Origin: Actinophytocola xinjiangensis | GTDB lineage: Bacteria; Actinomycetota; Actinomycetes; Mycobacteriales; Pseudonocardiaceae | Assembly: GCF_001921215.1 (NCBI RefSeq) | Contig: NZ_MSIF01000011.1 | Location: 124,001-188,000 of the forward strand | DNA: 64,000 nt | Reading direction: 5' to 3' | Part shown: positions 30,023 through 38,237 of the stretch, in pieces | Numbering within the stretch: position 1 is the stretch's first letter | Layout: every line of letters begins with the position of its first letter | Notes under the pieces: generated by a model | Database searches by the model: none | What the model saw: only the letters and a program-made list of their open reading frames with translations | Told to the model about the DNA's origin: nothing | Position numbers and translations under genes: made by a program

Positions 30023-30723
30023 GGACCACCACCCGAACCGACGACCAACTGCGGGCGCTCGCCGAGCGTGCGGCGGTCGACCTGGCCGACGCGTCGGCCG
30101 CCGAGGCGCTGGCCTGGACGGCCGAGGAGTTCGGCACGAGCTGGATCGTCGCGTCGAACATGCAGGACGCGGTGCTGATCGACCTCGCGGTCCGCGCGCG
30201 GGCCGACGTGGACGTGCTGTTCCTGGAGACCGGCTACCACTTCGCCGAGACCATCGGCACCCGCGACGCGATCGAGCTGACCTATCCGGGGATCCGGGTG
30301 GTCAACGCGGCCGCCGAGCAGTCGGTGGCCGAGCAGGAGGCCGAGTTCGGCCAGCTGAACAGGACCGACCCCGGCCGGTGCTGCTTTCTGCGCAAGGTCG
30401 TGCCGCTGCGGGCGACGCTGTCGAACTACGACGCGTGGGTCACCGGCGTGCGCCGGGTCGACGCGCCGACCAGGGCGGACACGCCGGTCGTGCAGTGGGA
30501 CGAGCGCAACGGCCTGGTGAAGATCAACCCGATCGCGCCGTGGTCGGACGAGGAGTTCAGGTCCTACCTGGACACCAACGGAATTCTGGAGAACCCGCTG
30601 GTCGGTGCGGGGTACCTGTCGATCGGCTGTGCGCCGTGCACCGCGAAACCGTTGCCGGGCAGCGACGCCCGCAGCGGACGCTGGGCCGGCCTCGCCAAGA
30701 CCGAATGTGGGTTGCACGGATGA
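30019..30723 (+). CDS. cysH: Adenylyl-sulfate (APS) reductase
   Basis: The 234-residue PAPS/APS reductase-family enzyme has the substrate loop SNMQDAVLIDLAVR, GRCCFLRKVVPL, CAPCTAKPLPG and ECGLHG at the C-terminus. The paired CC and CxxC cysteines ligate a [4Fe-4S] cluster and mark the APS-reducing form, consistent with a cysN lacking APS kinase downstream. It reduces APS to sulfite plus AMP with thioredoxin. The start ATG overlaps the previous stop by 4 bp. Confidence 0.92.
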   Translation: MRTTTRTDDQLRALAERAAVDLADASAAEALAWTAEEFGTSWIVASNMQDAVLIDLAVRARADVDVLFLETGYHFAETIGTRDAIELTYPGIRVVNAAAEQSVAEQEAEFGQLNRTDPGRCCFLRKVVPLRATLSNYDAWVTGVRRVDAPTRADTPVVQWDERNGLVKINPIAPWSDEEFRSYLDTNGILENPLVGAGYLSIGCAPCTAKPLPGSDARSGRWAGLAKTECGLHG

Positions 30724-31646
30724 CCGCGACAGTCCATCGGCCGGCCACCCGGCCGAGCCTGGATGCCTTGGGGCGCCTGGAGTCCGAGGCGCTGCACATC
30801 ATGCGTGAGGTCGCAGGGGAGTTCGACCGGCCGGTGGTGCTGTTCTCCGGCGGCAAGGACTCGACGCTGCTGCTGCACCTGGCGGTCAAGGCGTTCTGGC
30901 CGGCGCCGGTGCCCTTCCCGTTGCTGCACGTGGACACCGGGCACAACTTCGACGAGGTCATCGAGTTCCGCGACCGGATGGTCGAGCGGTACGGGCTGCG
31001 GCTGGTGGTCGCGCACGTGCAGGACTGGATCGACGACGGCCGCCTGGCCGAACGTCCGGACGGGACCCGCAACCCGCTGCAGACCGTGCCGCTGCTGGAC
31101 ACGATCGGCGAGCACCGGTTCGACGCGGTGTTCGGCGGCGGCCGGCGCGACGAGGAACGGGCCCGCGCCAAGGAGCGGATCTTCAGCCTGCGTAACGCCT
31201 TCGGCCAGTGGGAGCCGCGCCGGCAGCGCCCCGAGCTGTGGAACCTCTACAACGGACGGCACCGTCCGGGTGAGCACGTGCGGGTGTTCCCGCTGTCGAA
31301 CTGGACCGAGCTGGACGTGTGGCGCTACATCCGCCGCGAGGGCATCGAGCTGCCGTCGATCTACTACGCCCACGAGCGCGACGTGTACCTGCGGGACGGG
31401 ATGTGGCTGACCGAGGGTCCGTGGGGCGGGCCGCGCGCGGAGGAGATCGTGCTGCGCCGCACGGTCCGCTACCGCACGGTCGGCGACGGCTCGTGCACCG
31501 GCGCGGTCGAGTCGGACGCGACGTCGTTGGACGAGGTCATCGACGAGGTGGCGGCGAGCCGGCTGACCGAGCGCGGCGCGACCAGGGCCGACGACCGGTT
31601 GTCGGAGGCCGCGATGGAGGACCGCAAGCGCGAGGGTTACTTCTGA
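30720..31646 (+). CDS. cysD: Sulfate adenylyltransferase subunit 2
   Basis: The 308-residue subunit has the PP-loop SGGKDSTLLLHLA, the DTGHNFDEVIEFRD motif and AVFGGGRRDEERARAKERIFSLR, all typical of CysD. With CysN it makes APS from ATP and sulfate. It overlaps cysH by 4 bp (ATGA) and cysN by one base (TGATG). Confidence 0.96.
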   Translation: MTATVHRPATRPSLDALGRLESEALHIMREVAGEFDRPVVLFSGGKDSTLLLHLAVKAFWPAPVPFPLLHVDTGHNFDEVIEFRDRMVERYGLRLVVAHVQDWIDDGRLAERPDGTRNPLQTVPLLDTIGEHRFDAVFGGGRRDEERARAKERIFSLRNAFGQWEPRRQRPELWNLYNGRHRPGEHVRVFPLSNWTELDVWRYIRREGIELPSIYYAHERDVYLRDGMWLTEGPWGGPRAEEIVLRRTVRYRTVGDGSCTGAVESDATSLDEVIDEVAASRLTERGATRADDRLSEAAMEDRKREGYF

Positions 31647-32926
31647 TGGCAACGGACCTTCTCCGGCTGGCGACGGCCGGTTCGGTCGACGACGGCAAGT
31701 CGACGCTGGTCGGCCGGCTGCTCTACGACACCAAGTCGGTCCTGGCCGACCAGCTGGACGCGGTCCACCGCGCCAGCGTCGACAAGGGACTGTCCACTCC
31801 GGACCTGTCGCTGCTGGTGGACGGGCTGCGCTCGGAGCGCGAGCAGGGCATCACGATCGACGTGGCCTACCGCTACTTCGCGACCCCGCGCCGCACGTTC
31901 GTGCTGGCCGACACCCCGGGGCACGTGCAGTACACCCGCAACACGGTGACCGGCGCGTCCACCGCGCAGCTGGCGATCCTGCTGGTGGACGCGCGCAAGG
32001 GTGTGGTGGAGCAGACCCGCCGGCACGCGGCGGTCCTCGGCCTGCTCGGCGTGCCGCGCCTGGTGCTGGCGGTCAACAAGATCGACCTGGTGGACTACGA
32101 CGAGGCCACGTTCGAGGTGATCGCCAAGGAGTTCGCCGCGCACGCCGCCGCGCTGGGCTACGCGCGGGAGAACGTGACCACGATCCCGGTGTCGGCGCTG
32201 GTCGGCGACAACGTGGTGGACGCCTCCGAGCGCACCCCGTGGTATGTCGGGCCGACGCTGCTGGAGCACCTGGAGACGGTGCCGGTCGAGCCGGACCCGC
32301 ACGAGGCGCCGCTGCGGTTCCCGGTGCAGTACGTGATCCGCCCGCGCACCGCCGAGCACCCGGACTACCGGGGCTACGCCGGCCAGGTCGCGGCCGGCAG
32401 TGTCGCGCCGGGCGACGAGGTGGTGGTGCTGCCGGGCGGGACGCGGACCACGGTCAGCCGGATCGACACCGCCGACGGCCCGCTGACCGAGGCGACCGCC
32501 GGCATGTCGGTGACCCTGCTGCTGACCGACGACCTGGACATCTCCCGGGGCGATCTGGTGGCCGGCGCGCAGGATCCGCCGGTGGTCACCGACGAGGTGA
32601 CCGCGACGCTGGCGTGGCTGGCGGACAAGCCGCTGGTGGCGGGCGCGCGGGTGTTGGTCAAGCACGGCGCGCGGACCGTCGCGGCGATCGTCGGCGAGCT
32701 GCGCACCCGGTTCGACGAGCAGCGGCTGTCCACCGTGGACAATCCGGAGTCGTTGTCGCTCAACGAGATCGGCCAGGTCGTGCTGCGCACGGCGGAGCCG
32801 GTTCCGGTCGACGACTACCGCACCCACGGCCGCACCGGGGCGTTCCTGGTGATCGACCCGGCAGAGGGCAACACCCTGGCCGCCGGCCTGGTCGGCGCGC
32901 CGCTGCCGCTGCTGGGCGGGTCCTAG
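31646..32926 (+). CDS. cysN: Sulfate adenylyltransferase subunit 1 (GTPase)
   Basis: A 426-residue translational-GTPase-like protein with P-loop GSVDDGKSTLVGRLL, switch DTPGHVQYTRN and NKIDLVDY, followed by two beta-barrel domains. It ends without the C-terminal APS kinase (CysC) domain found in mycobacterial CysNC, in keeping with direct APS reduction by CysH. GTP hydrolysis drives APS synthesis with CysD. Confidence 0.95.
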   Translation: MATDLLRLATAGSVDDGKSTLVGRLLYDTKSVLADQLDAVHRASVDKGLSTPDLSLLVDGLRSEREQGITIDVAYRYFATPRRTFVLADTPGHVQYTRNTVTGASTAQLAILLVDARKGVVEQTRRHAAVLGLLGVPRLVLAVNKIDLVDYDEATFEVIAKEFAAHAAALGYARENVTTIPVSALVGDNVVDASERTPWYVGPTLLEHLETVPVEPDPHEAPLRFPVQYVIRPRTAEHPDYRGYAGQVAAGSVAPGDEVVVLPGGTRTTVSRIDTADGPLTEATAGMSVTLLLTDDLDISRGDLVAGAQDPPVVTDEVTATLAWLADKPLVAGARVLVKHGARTVAAIVGELRTRFDEQRLSTVDNPESLSLNEIGQVVLRTAEPVPVDDYRTHGRTGAFLVIDPAEGNTLAAGLVGAPLPLLGGS

Positions 32927-33679
32927 GTGGCGCCGCCGCTGGTCGCCGTCGCGCACGGCAGCCGCGACCCGCGCAGCGCCGCCACGATCTCGGCGCTGGT
33001 CGACGTGATCCGCACCCGGGCGCCGTCGCTGGACGTGCGGACGGCGTTCCTGGACCTGTCGGCGCCCCGGCTGCCCGACGTGCTCGCCGCGCTGCACGGC
33101 GAGGGCCACCGGGACGTGGTCGTGGTGCCGCTGCTGCTCGGCACGGCCTTCCACGCCCGGGTCGACCTGCCGGCGATGGTCGCCGAGGCGACCGCGCGGC
33201 TGCCCCGACTGGCGGTGTCGGTGTCCGGGGTGCTCGGCCCCGACCCCCGGCTCCCGGAGCTGGCCCACCGCCGGCTGCTCGCCGCCGGGGCGTCGCCCGA
33301 CGACCCGGAGCTGGGGGTGATCCTGGCCGGCGCCGGCTCCTCGCACGCCCCGGCCAACCACGCGGTCGCGGCGGTGGCCGGCGACTGGGCGCGGGACAAC
33401 CGCTGGGCGGGCGCGGTGGCCGCGTTCGCCAGCGCCGCGCGGCCCGACGTGCCGGCGGCGGTGGCGACGCTGCGCGCGGCCGGGGCCCGCCGGCTGGCGG
33501 TGGCGTCCTGGTTCCTGGCCCCCGGTCGGCTGCCTGACCGAATTGTGAACCTCGCCCGCGCGGCCGACCCCGGGGTGCTGCTGGCCGACCCGCTCGGAGC
33601 GGACCCCACCCTGGCTGACCTGGTGCTCGACCGGTTCAGCGAGGCTGCCGCCGTTCGGACGGACGCCCGCTACGCCTGA
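32927..33679 (+). CDS. Sirohydrochlorin chelatase-like protein (CbiX family)
   Basis: A 250-residue protein with AHGSRDPRS at the N-terminus (catalytic His) and the duplicated CbiX-like fold (VVVVPLLLGTAFHARVDLP; RLAVASWFLAPGRLPDRI). It likely inserts Fe2+ into sirohydrochlorin to make the sirohaem needed by SirA. The GTG abuts the cysN stop with no gap. It is the last gene of the operon. Confidence 0.85.
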   Translation: MAPPLVAVAHGSRDPRSAATISALVDVIRTRAPSLDVRTAFLDLSAPRLPDVLAALHGEGHRDVVVVPLLLGTAFHARVDLPAMVAEATARLPRLAVSVSGVLGPDPRLPELAHRRLLAAGASPDDPELGVILAGAGSSHAPANHAVAAVAGDWARDNRWAGAVAAFASAARPDVPAAVATLRAAGARRLAVASWFLAPGRLPDRIVNLARAADPGVLLADPLGADPTLADLVLDRFSEAAAVRTDARYA

Positions 33680-33797
33680 CGGTCGTGTTCCGTTCGGCAA
33701 ACGGGAAACCTTGACGGTGTTGCTACTCGGTAGTAGTCAGGAAGTGGTTCCGGAACCTCTTGCCCTGCAACGCAATCCCCTTGAGGTGAGGACGACG

Positions 33798-34427
33798 ATG
33801 AAGTCTGCCCTGACGCGTGCCGCCCTCGGCGCGCTCGCCACCGCGGCTGCCGTACTCGCACTGGCCCAACCGGCCTCCGCCGCCGCCTTCGACATCGTCT
33901 ACGACTGTGAGGCCGACACCCCGCTCGGCTCGGAGAACCTGTCGCTCAACCAGTCGGTCGAGGCCAGCGCCCCGGCCACCGTCGCCCCCGGCGGCTCGCT
34001 GGACGTGGTGGTCGACCCCGGCCCCAACCAGGTGCCCTCGGAGGCCGCCGGCTACGACATCAAGGAAATCCACTCGTTCACCCTGAAGGTCCCCGTCCCG
34101 ACCAACGCGACGCTCGCCGGCGTCACGCTGACCGGTGGCTCCGGCCTCGGACCGAACCCGCCGACGTGGTCGGAGGACGCCGGCGTCGTCACGGTCACCT
34201 TCTCCGGTCCGATCGCCGGCGGCGCGAGCTTCGAGCTGCCGACGGTGACCGCGACCCTGACCGCCGGTGCCTCCGGCACGATCACCTCGTCGCTCTACGG
34301 CAGCAGCTACGACGACGCGGGCCTGCGGTTCACCGCCGTGGTCTCCACGTTCATCGGTGACATCTCCGCCCCCACGGCCTGCTTCCCCAACCCCAACCCC
34401 ACCCTGACCACGACCACCATCGCCTGA
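33798..34427 (+). CDS. Secreted beta-rich protein of unknown function
   Basis: A 209-residue precursor with a Sec signal peptide ending QPASAAA. The mature part has a conserved-looking YDCEADTPLG start, paired cysteines (one near the start, one near the C-terminus, APTACFPNP) and beta-strand-rich sequence (IHSFTLKVPVPTNATLAGVTLTGGSG) followed by a Thr-rich tail. Similar secreted proteins occur in actinomycetes, but I cannot name a function. GAGGTGAGGA precedes ATG 33798. TTGACG at 33711-33716 and TAGTCA at 33734-33739 may be its promoter. Confidence 0.75.
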   Translation: MKSALTRAALGALATAAAVLALAQPASAAAFDIVYDCEADTPLGSENLSLNQSVEASAPATVAPGGSLDVVVDPGPNQVPSEAAGYDIKEIHSFTLKVPVPTNATLAGVTLTGGSGLGPNPPTWSEDAGVVTVTFSGPIAGGASFELPTVTATLTAGASGTITSSLYGSSYDDAGLRFTAVVSTFIGDISAPTACFPNPNPTLTTTTIA

Positions 34428-34482
34428 CCGTCGCGTGACCGGGGTGGGCGGCGCCGGCCAGGCGCCGCCTACCCTCACGGAC

Positions 34483-35328
34483 ATGGCCGACGAGTTGCTG
34501 ACAGCGGAGTCCAACCAGCCCCAGCTCACCGCCTGGAACGGGATCTCCGGGGCGTTCTGGACGGACAACGCCGACCGGTACAACGCGGGCGTCGCCGAGT
34601 TCCACGAGCGGTTCCTCGACGCCGCCGCGCTGCGCCCCACCGACCTCGTGCTCGACGTCGGCTGCGGCAGCGGCCAGACCACCCGCGACGCCGGCCGCCG
34701 GGCCGCCGCCGCGCACGGCGTCGACCTGTCGCAGCGCCAGCTCGCCCTGGCCGCCACCCTCTCCGCCGACCTGCCCAACGTGACCTACGAGCAGGCCGAC
34801 GCCCAGGTGCACCCGTTCCCGGCCGCGCACCACGACGTGGTCATCAGCCGCAACGGCACCATGTTCTTCGGTGACCAGCACGCCGCGTTCACCAACCTCG
34901 CGGCCACGTCGCGCCCCGGCGGCCGCCTGGTCCTGCTGGCCTGGCAGCCGCTGGAGCGCAACGAGTGGCAACAGGTGTTCCGCTCGATCGTCGCCGGCGG
35001 CACGGCCCCGCAGGCACCCCCTCCTGGCGCCCCGGGCCCGTGGTCGCTCAGCGACCCCGACCACGTGCGGACCCTGTTGACCGGCACCGGTTTCACCGAC
35101 GTGCGCCTCGAGGACCTGCGGGGGCGGATGTACCTGGGCGCCGACGCCGAGGACGCCTTCGGGTTCCTGTCCGGCCAGCAGGCCACGGCGCTGGCCGAAC
35201 TCGACCCGGCCGCCCGCGCCGAGGCCATCGACGCCCTGCGGGAGACCCTCCGCGCCCACGAGTCCCCCGAGGGCGTCCACTACGACAGCGCCGCCTGGCT
35301 CATCCGCGCCACCCGCGCCGACACCTAG
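34483..35328 (+). CDS. SAM-dependent class I methyltransferase
   Basis: A 281-residue protein with motif I VLDVGCGSGQTTRDAG, motif II HGVDLSQRQLALA and DVVISRNGTMFFGDQHAAFTNLAATSRPGGRLVLLAW, the pattern of methyltransferase domain 25/UbiE-like enzymes. The substrate is unknown. TACCCT sits exactly 7 nt before the ATG and there is no ribosome binding site. Its 3' end overlaps the convergent aldo-keto reductase gene by 4 bp. Confidence 0.88.
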   Translation: MADELLTAESNQPQLTAWNGISGAFWTDNADRYNAGVAEFHERFLDAAALRPTDLVLDVGCGSGQTTRDAGRRAAAAHGVDLSQRQLALAATLSADLPNVTYEQADAQVHPFPAAHHDVVISRNGTMFFGDQHAAFTNLAATSRPGGRLVLLAWQPLERNEWQQVFRSIVAGGTAPQAPPPGAPGPWSLSDPDHVRTLLTGTGFTDVRLEDLRGRMYLGADAEDAFGFLSGQQATALAELDPAARAEAIDALRETLRAHESPEGVHYDSAAWLIRATRADT

Positions 35329-36377
35329 GACGCGGCGGCGCGCTCGGCCAGCGGGCGCCGGCGGCGGACCGGGTCGGTGAGCTGCGGCGGCGCCCAGGCA
35401 CCGTCGGCGCGGTAGAGGTCGGTGCCGGGCGGCACGATCTCGTCGATGCGGTCCAGGGTCGCGTCGTCGAGGGTCAGCGCGGCGCCCTTCAGCGCGGCGT
35501 CGAGGTGTTCCTGGGTACGCGGGCCGATGATCACCGACGTGACGCCGGGGTGGGCGGCGCTGAACGCCACGGCCAGCTCCGGCAGGGTGACGCCGAGGTC
35601 TGCGGCCAGCTCCGTGAGCTTGTCCAGCGCGGCGAACTTGGCGGCGTTGCCCGGAATCGACTCGTCGAACCGGGCGGGGGTGAGGCTGGCGCGGCCGCTG
35701 GTGAAGTCGACCGGCTGGCCGGCGCGGACCTTGCCGGACAGGAAACCCGACGCCAGCGGGCTCCACACCAGCACCCCCATGCCCAGCCGCTGGCAGGTCG
35801 GCAGCACGTGCTGCTCGATTCCCCGCGCCACCAACGAGTACGGCGGCTGCTCGGTGCGGAACCGGTGCAGCCCGCGGTCGCGGGCCACGTGGTAGGCCTC
35901 GACGACGTCCTCGGCGGGGAACGTCGAGCAGCCGAACGCGCGGATCTTGCCCTGGCGCACCAGATCCGTCAGCGCGCCCAGGGTTTCCTCGATGTCGGTG
36001 GAGTGGTCGGGCCGGTGGATCTGGTAGAGGTCGATCCAGTCGGTGTCCAGCCGCCGCAGGCTGTCCTCGACGGCGCGCATGATCCACCGGCGCGAGTTGC
36101 CGCCCCGGTTGGGGCCCTCGCCCATCGGGAAGTGCACCTTGGTGGCGAGCACGACGTCGTCGCGCCGCCCGCGCAGCGCCTTGCCGACGATCTGCTCGGA
36201 CTCCCCGGCGCTGTACATGTCGGCGGTGTCGACGAAGTTGATGCCCGCGTCGAGGGCGGAGTTGATGATCCGGGCGGAGTCGTCGTGGTCGGGGTTGCCG
36301 ACCGCGCCGAACATCATGGTGCCCAGACAGTGGACACTGACCTCGATCCCGGTTCCGCCAAGGGTTCGGTAGCGCAT
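35325..36377 (-). CDS. Aldo/keto reductase
   Basis: A 350-residue (beta/alpha)8 NADPH-dependent reductase. The catalytic Asp, Tyr and Lys lie in NFVDTADMYSAGESE and VVLATKV, the His in YQIHRPD, and the C-terminal cofactor loop reads VIIGPRTQEHL. The substrate is unknown. TACGTT lies 6 nt before the ATG on the minus strand, so it is probably leaderless and shares a short divergent spacer with the next gene. Confidence 0.9.
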   Translation of the reverse strand: MRYRTLGGTGIEVSVHCLGTMMFGAVGNPDHDDSARIINSALDAGINFVDTADMYSAGESEQIVGKALRGRRDDVVLATKVHFPMGEGPNRGGNSRRWIMRAVEDSLRRLDTDWIDLYQIHRPDHSTDIEETLGALTDLVRQGKIRAFGCSTFPAEDVVEAYHVARDRGLHRFRTEQPPYSLVARGIEQHVLPTCQRLGMGVLVWSPLASGFLSGKVRAGQPVDFTSGRASLTPARFDESIPGNAAKFAALDKLTELAADLGVTLPELAVAFSAAHPGVTSVIIGPRTQEHLDAALKGAALTLDDATLDRIDEIVPPGTDLYRADGAWAPPQLTDPVRRRRPLAERAAAS

Positions 36378-36434
36378 GCCGGCAACGTAGACGCTGGAGT
36401 GGACTCCAGGTCAAATCCCGTTAGGGTCGCTGCC

Positions 36435-37226
36435 ATGGCTGAGCTGGTGCACTACACGACCGACCGTGGCGTCGCGACGATCACACTCGACTCCCCGCAC
36501 AACCGCAACGCGCTGTCCGCGCAGCTGCGCCGCGAGCTGCGCGACCACCTGGGCGCCGCCGCCGGCGACGACGCGGTGCGGGTGATCGTGCTCGACCACA
36601 CCGGCCCGGTGTTCTGCGCCGGCATGGACCTCAAGGAGGCCGGCAGCCCGGGGTCGAGCACCGACGGGGTCAACGAGTTCCCGGAGATCCTGACCCAGCT
36701 GTGGACCAGCCGCAAACCCGTGGTGGCCCGCCTCGCCGGCCCGGCCCGCGCCGGCGGGGTCGGCATCGTCGCCGCCGCCGACATCGCGGTCGCTGTGGAC
36801 ACCGCGACGTTCGCGTTCACCGAGGTGCGGCTGGGGCTGGTGCCGGCGGTGATCTCGGTGACCGTGCTGCCCCGGCTGCTCCCCCGCGCCGCCCACGAGC
36901 TGTTCCTCACCGGCGAGTCCTTCGACGCCGCCCGCGCGCGGGACATCGGCCTGATCAACGCGGCCGTGCCGGCCGGCCAGCTCGACGCCGAGGTCACCCG
37001 CTACACCGACCTGCTGGCCCTCGGCGGCCCGACGGCGCTGGCGGCCACCAAGGACCTGCTGCGCCGCGCCCGCGCCGCCGACCTGGCCGACGACTTCGCC
37101 GACATGCTCGACCTGTCCGCCGGGTTCTTCGTCGGCGCCGAGGGCCAGGAGGGCATCGCGGCGTTCGCCCAGAAGCGGCCGGCGGCGTGGGTGCCTCAGG
37201 CGGGAACGAACTCCGCGCGGAAGTGA
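36435..37226 (+). CDS. Enoyl-CoA hydratase/isomerase-family protein
   Basis: A 263-residue crotonase-fold protein (ITLDSPHNRNALSAQL, oxyanion motif VFCAGMDLKEAG, TFAFTEVRLGLVP). The second catalytic Glu (in TEVRLG) is present, but the position of the first, normally in GGGxEL, reads AGGVGI, so it may not be a simple hydratase. TAGGGT is 7 nt before the ATG: leaderless. Its 3' end overlaps the barstar-like gene by 31 bp. Confidence 0.85.
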   Translation: MAELVHYTTDRGVATITLDSPHNRNALSAQLRRELRDHLGAAAGDDAVRVIVLDHTGPVFCAGMDLKEAGSPGSSTDGVNEFPEILTQLWTSRKPVVARLAGPARAGGVGIVAAADIAVAVDTATFAFTEVRLGLVPAVISVTVLPRLLPRAAHELFLTGESFDAARARDIGLINAAVPAGQLDAEVTRYTDLLALGGPTALAATKDLLRRARAADLADDFADMLDLSAGFFVGAEGQEGIAAFAQKRPAAWVPQAGTNSARK

Positions 37227-37477
37227 CCCGGCCTGGTCTCCTCGGCCAGCACCTCGCGGATCGCCCCGGCGGCCTTCGGGTCGGCGGCGGCGAGGACCTC
37301 GGGCGCCGACCACACCAGGACGTGCTCGCCGGGCGGCAGCCACGACAGGTCACGCAGGCAGTCGGCGAGCGCGTCGAGATTGGCGCCGAACCAGGCGGGG
37401 AACGACAGCGCCTCGGCGACGGCCGTCATGAACTCGGCCTTCGTCCGGACGCGGGTGCCGTCGATCAGGTGCTCCAT
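37196..37477 (-). CDS. Barstar-family ribonuclease inhibitor
   Basis: A 93-residue protein with the barstar pattern: IDGTRVRTKAEFMTAVAEALSFPAWFGANLDALADCLRDLSWL. In this family the acidic residues of the FGxNLDAL-xDCL region plug the RNase active site. Its ATG overlaps the stop of the RNase gene (TGATG), so toxin and inhibitor are co-translated. The obvious partner is the adjacent RNase. Confidence 0.9.
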   Translation of the reverse strand: MEHLIDGTRVRTKAEFMTAVAEALSFPAWFGANLDALADCLRDLSWLPPGEHVLVWSAPEVLAAADPKAAGAIREVLAEETRPGHFRAEFVPA

Positions 37478-37872
37478 CACTGCTCCGGGTCCACGGCCAC
37501 GAACGACCGGTAGTGGTCGGCGGTGTAGTACAGCTCGCCGTCACCGCCGGTGACCAGCCGGCGCGCGCCCCGGTCCTGGCTACCGGGCGTGTCGACCGTG
37601 TACTCGTGGTAGTAGTCCGACGGCTCCTCGGGGAGCAGCCGCTCGCGGTTGCCGAACACGTCGCCGTCCTGCTCGTACGGGAACGGGCCGTCGGACTCGA
37701 TCAGCCGCCAGGTCTCGCCGGCCTGCGCCGGCAGCTCGGACAGTGCCCGTACGGGCAGCCCGGAGTCCGGCGGCGACGCGGGATCGCTCAGCGCCTCCCG
37801 CAGGAACCATCCGGCGACGACCAGGACGACCAGCCCGACCAGGGCGACGGTGATGCGGCGTGAGGACCCCAC
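37477..37872 (-). CDS. RNase Sa/barnase-type guanyl-specific ribonuclease, membrane-anchored or secreted
   Basis: A 131-residue protein. One N-terminal hydrophobic helix (ITVALVGLVVLVVAGWFL) is followed by a ribonuclease N1/T1 domain very close to streptomycete RNase Sa: LIESDGPFPYEQDGDVFGNRE, YYHEYTV with the catalytic Glu, RGARR with the catalytic Arg, and DHYRSF with the catalytic His. The Cys pair that forms the RNase Sa disulfide is absent. GTG 37872 has TAGGCT 7 nt upstream, a leaderless start. Confidence 0.9.
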   Translation of the reverse strand: MGSSRRITVALVGLVVLVVAGWFLREALSDPASPPDSGLPVRALSELPAQAGETWRLIESDGPFPYEQDGDVFGNRERLLPEEPSDYYHEYTVDTPGSQDRGARRLVTGGDGELYYTADHYRSFVAVDPEQ

Positions 37873-37890
37873 GCCGCCCAGCCTAGGCAG

Positions 37891-38169
37891 TCATCCTCTG
37901 GTCGACGCGGGCACCTGCTCGTCGGCCAGATCGTCCGTTTCGTCCGATCCGGTCGCGGGCGGGTCGACGGCCGGTGAAGTGGCGCCCAACGGCCGGTCCT
38001 CAACCGGCGACGGCCCGAACCAGGCCGACGCGTGGTCGACGATCCGGTCGATGAGCCAGGCCACGACCAGCACGAGCGGCATCAGGACGGCCATCACGAT
38101 GAGGAACTGGAGCGGGAAGGCCAAACCGGTCATCCACAGCTCGACGCCGTTCCACCAGTCCGACAGCAT
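37891..38169 (-). CDS. Small membrane protein
   Basis: A 92-residue protein with a hydrophobic hairpin near residues 14-40 (GLAFPLQFLIVMAVLMPLVLVVAWLI) and a Pro/Asp-rich cytoplasmic tail. No family is recognised. ATG 38169 is preceded by GGGAGG and also by TACTCT at 7 nt, so either initiation mode is possible. It lies 18 bp upstream of the RNase gene on the same strand. Confidence 0.6.
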   Translation of the reverse strand: MLSDWWNGVELWMTGLAFPLQFLIVMAVLMPLVLVVAWLIDRIVDHASAWFGPSPVEDRPLGATSPAVDPPATGSDETDDLADEQVPASTRG

Positions 38170-38237
38170 GCCTCCCAGAGTAGACCTAGGCCACTTCACC
38201 CCTCCCGGGGTCGAGGAAAGTCGGTAAGTTGCCAAGC

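Noticed and set aside
32927-33679. Chelatase gene as CbiK or cobalt-specific CbiX
   Set aside because: Position in the sulfite reductase operon makes sirohaem ferrochelation more likely; the metal cannot be read from the sequence.
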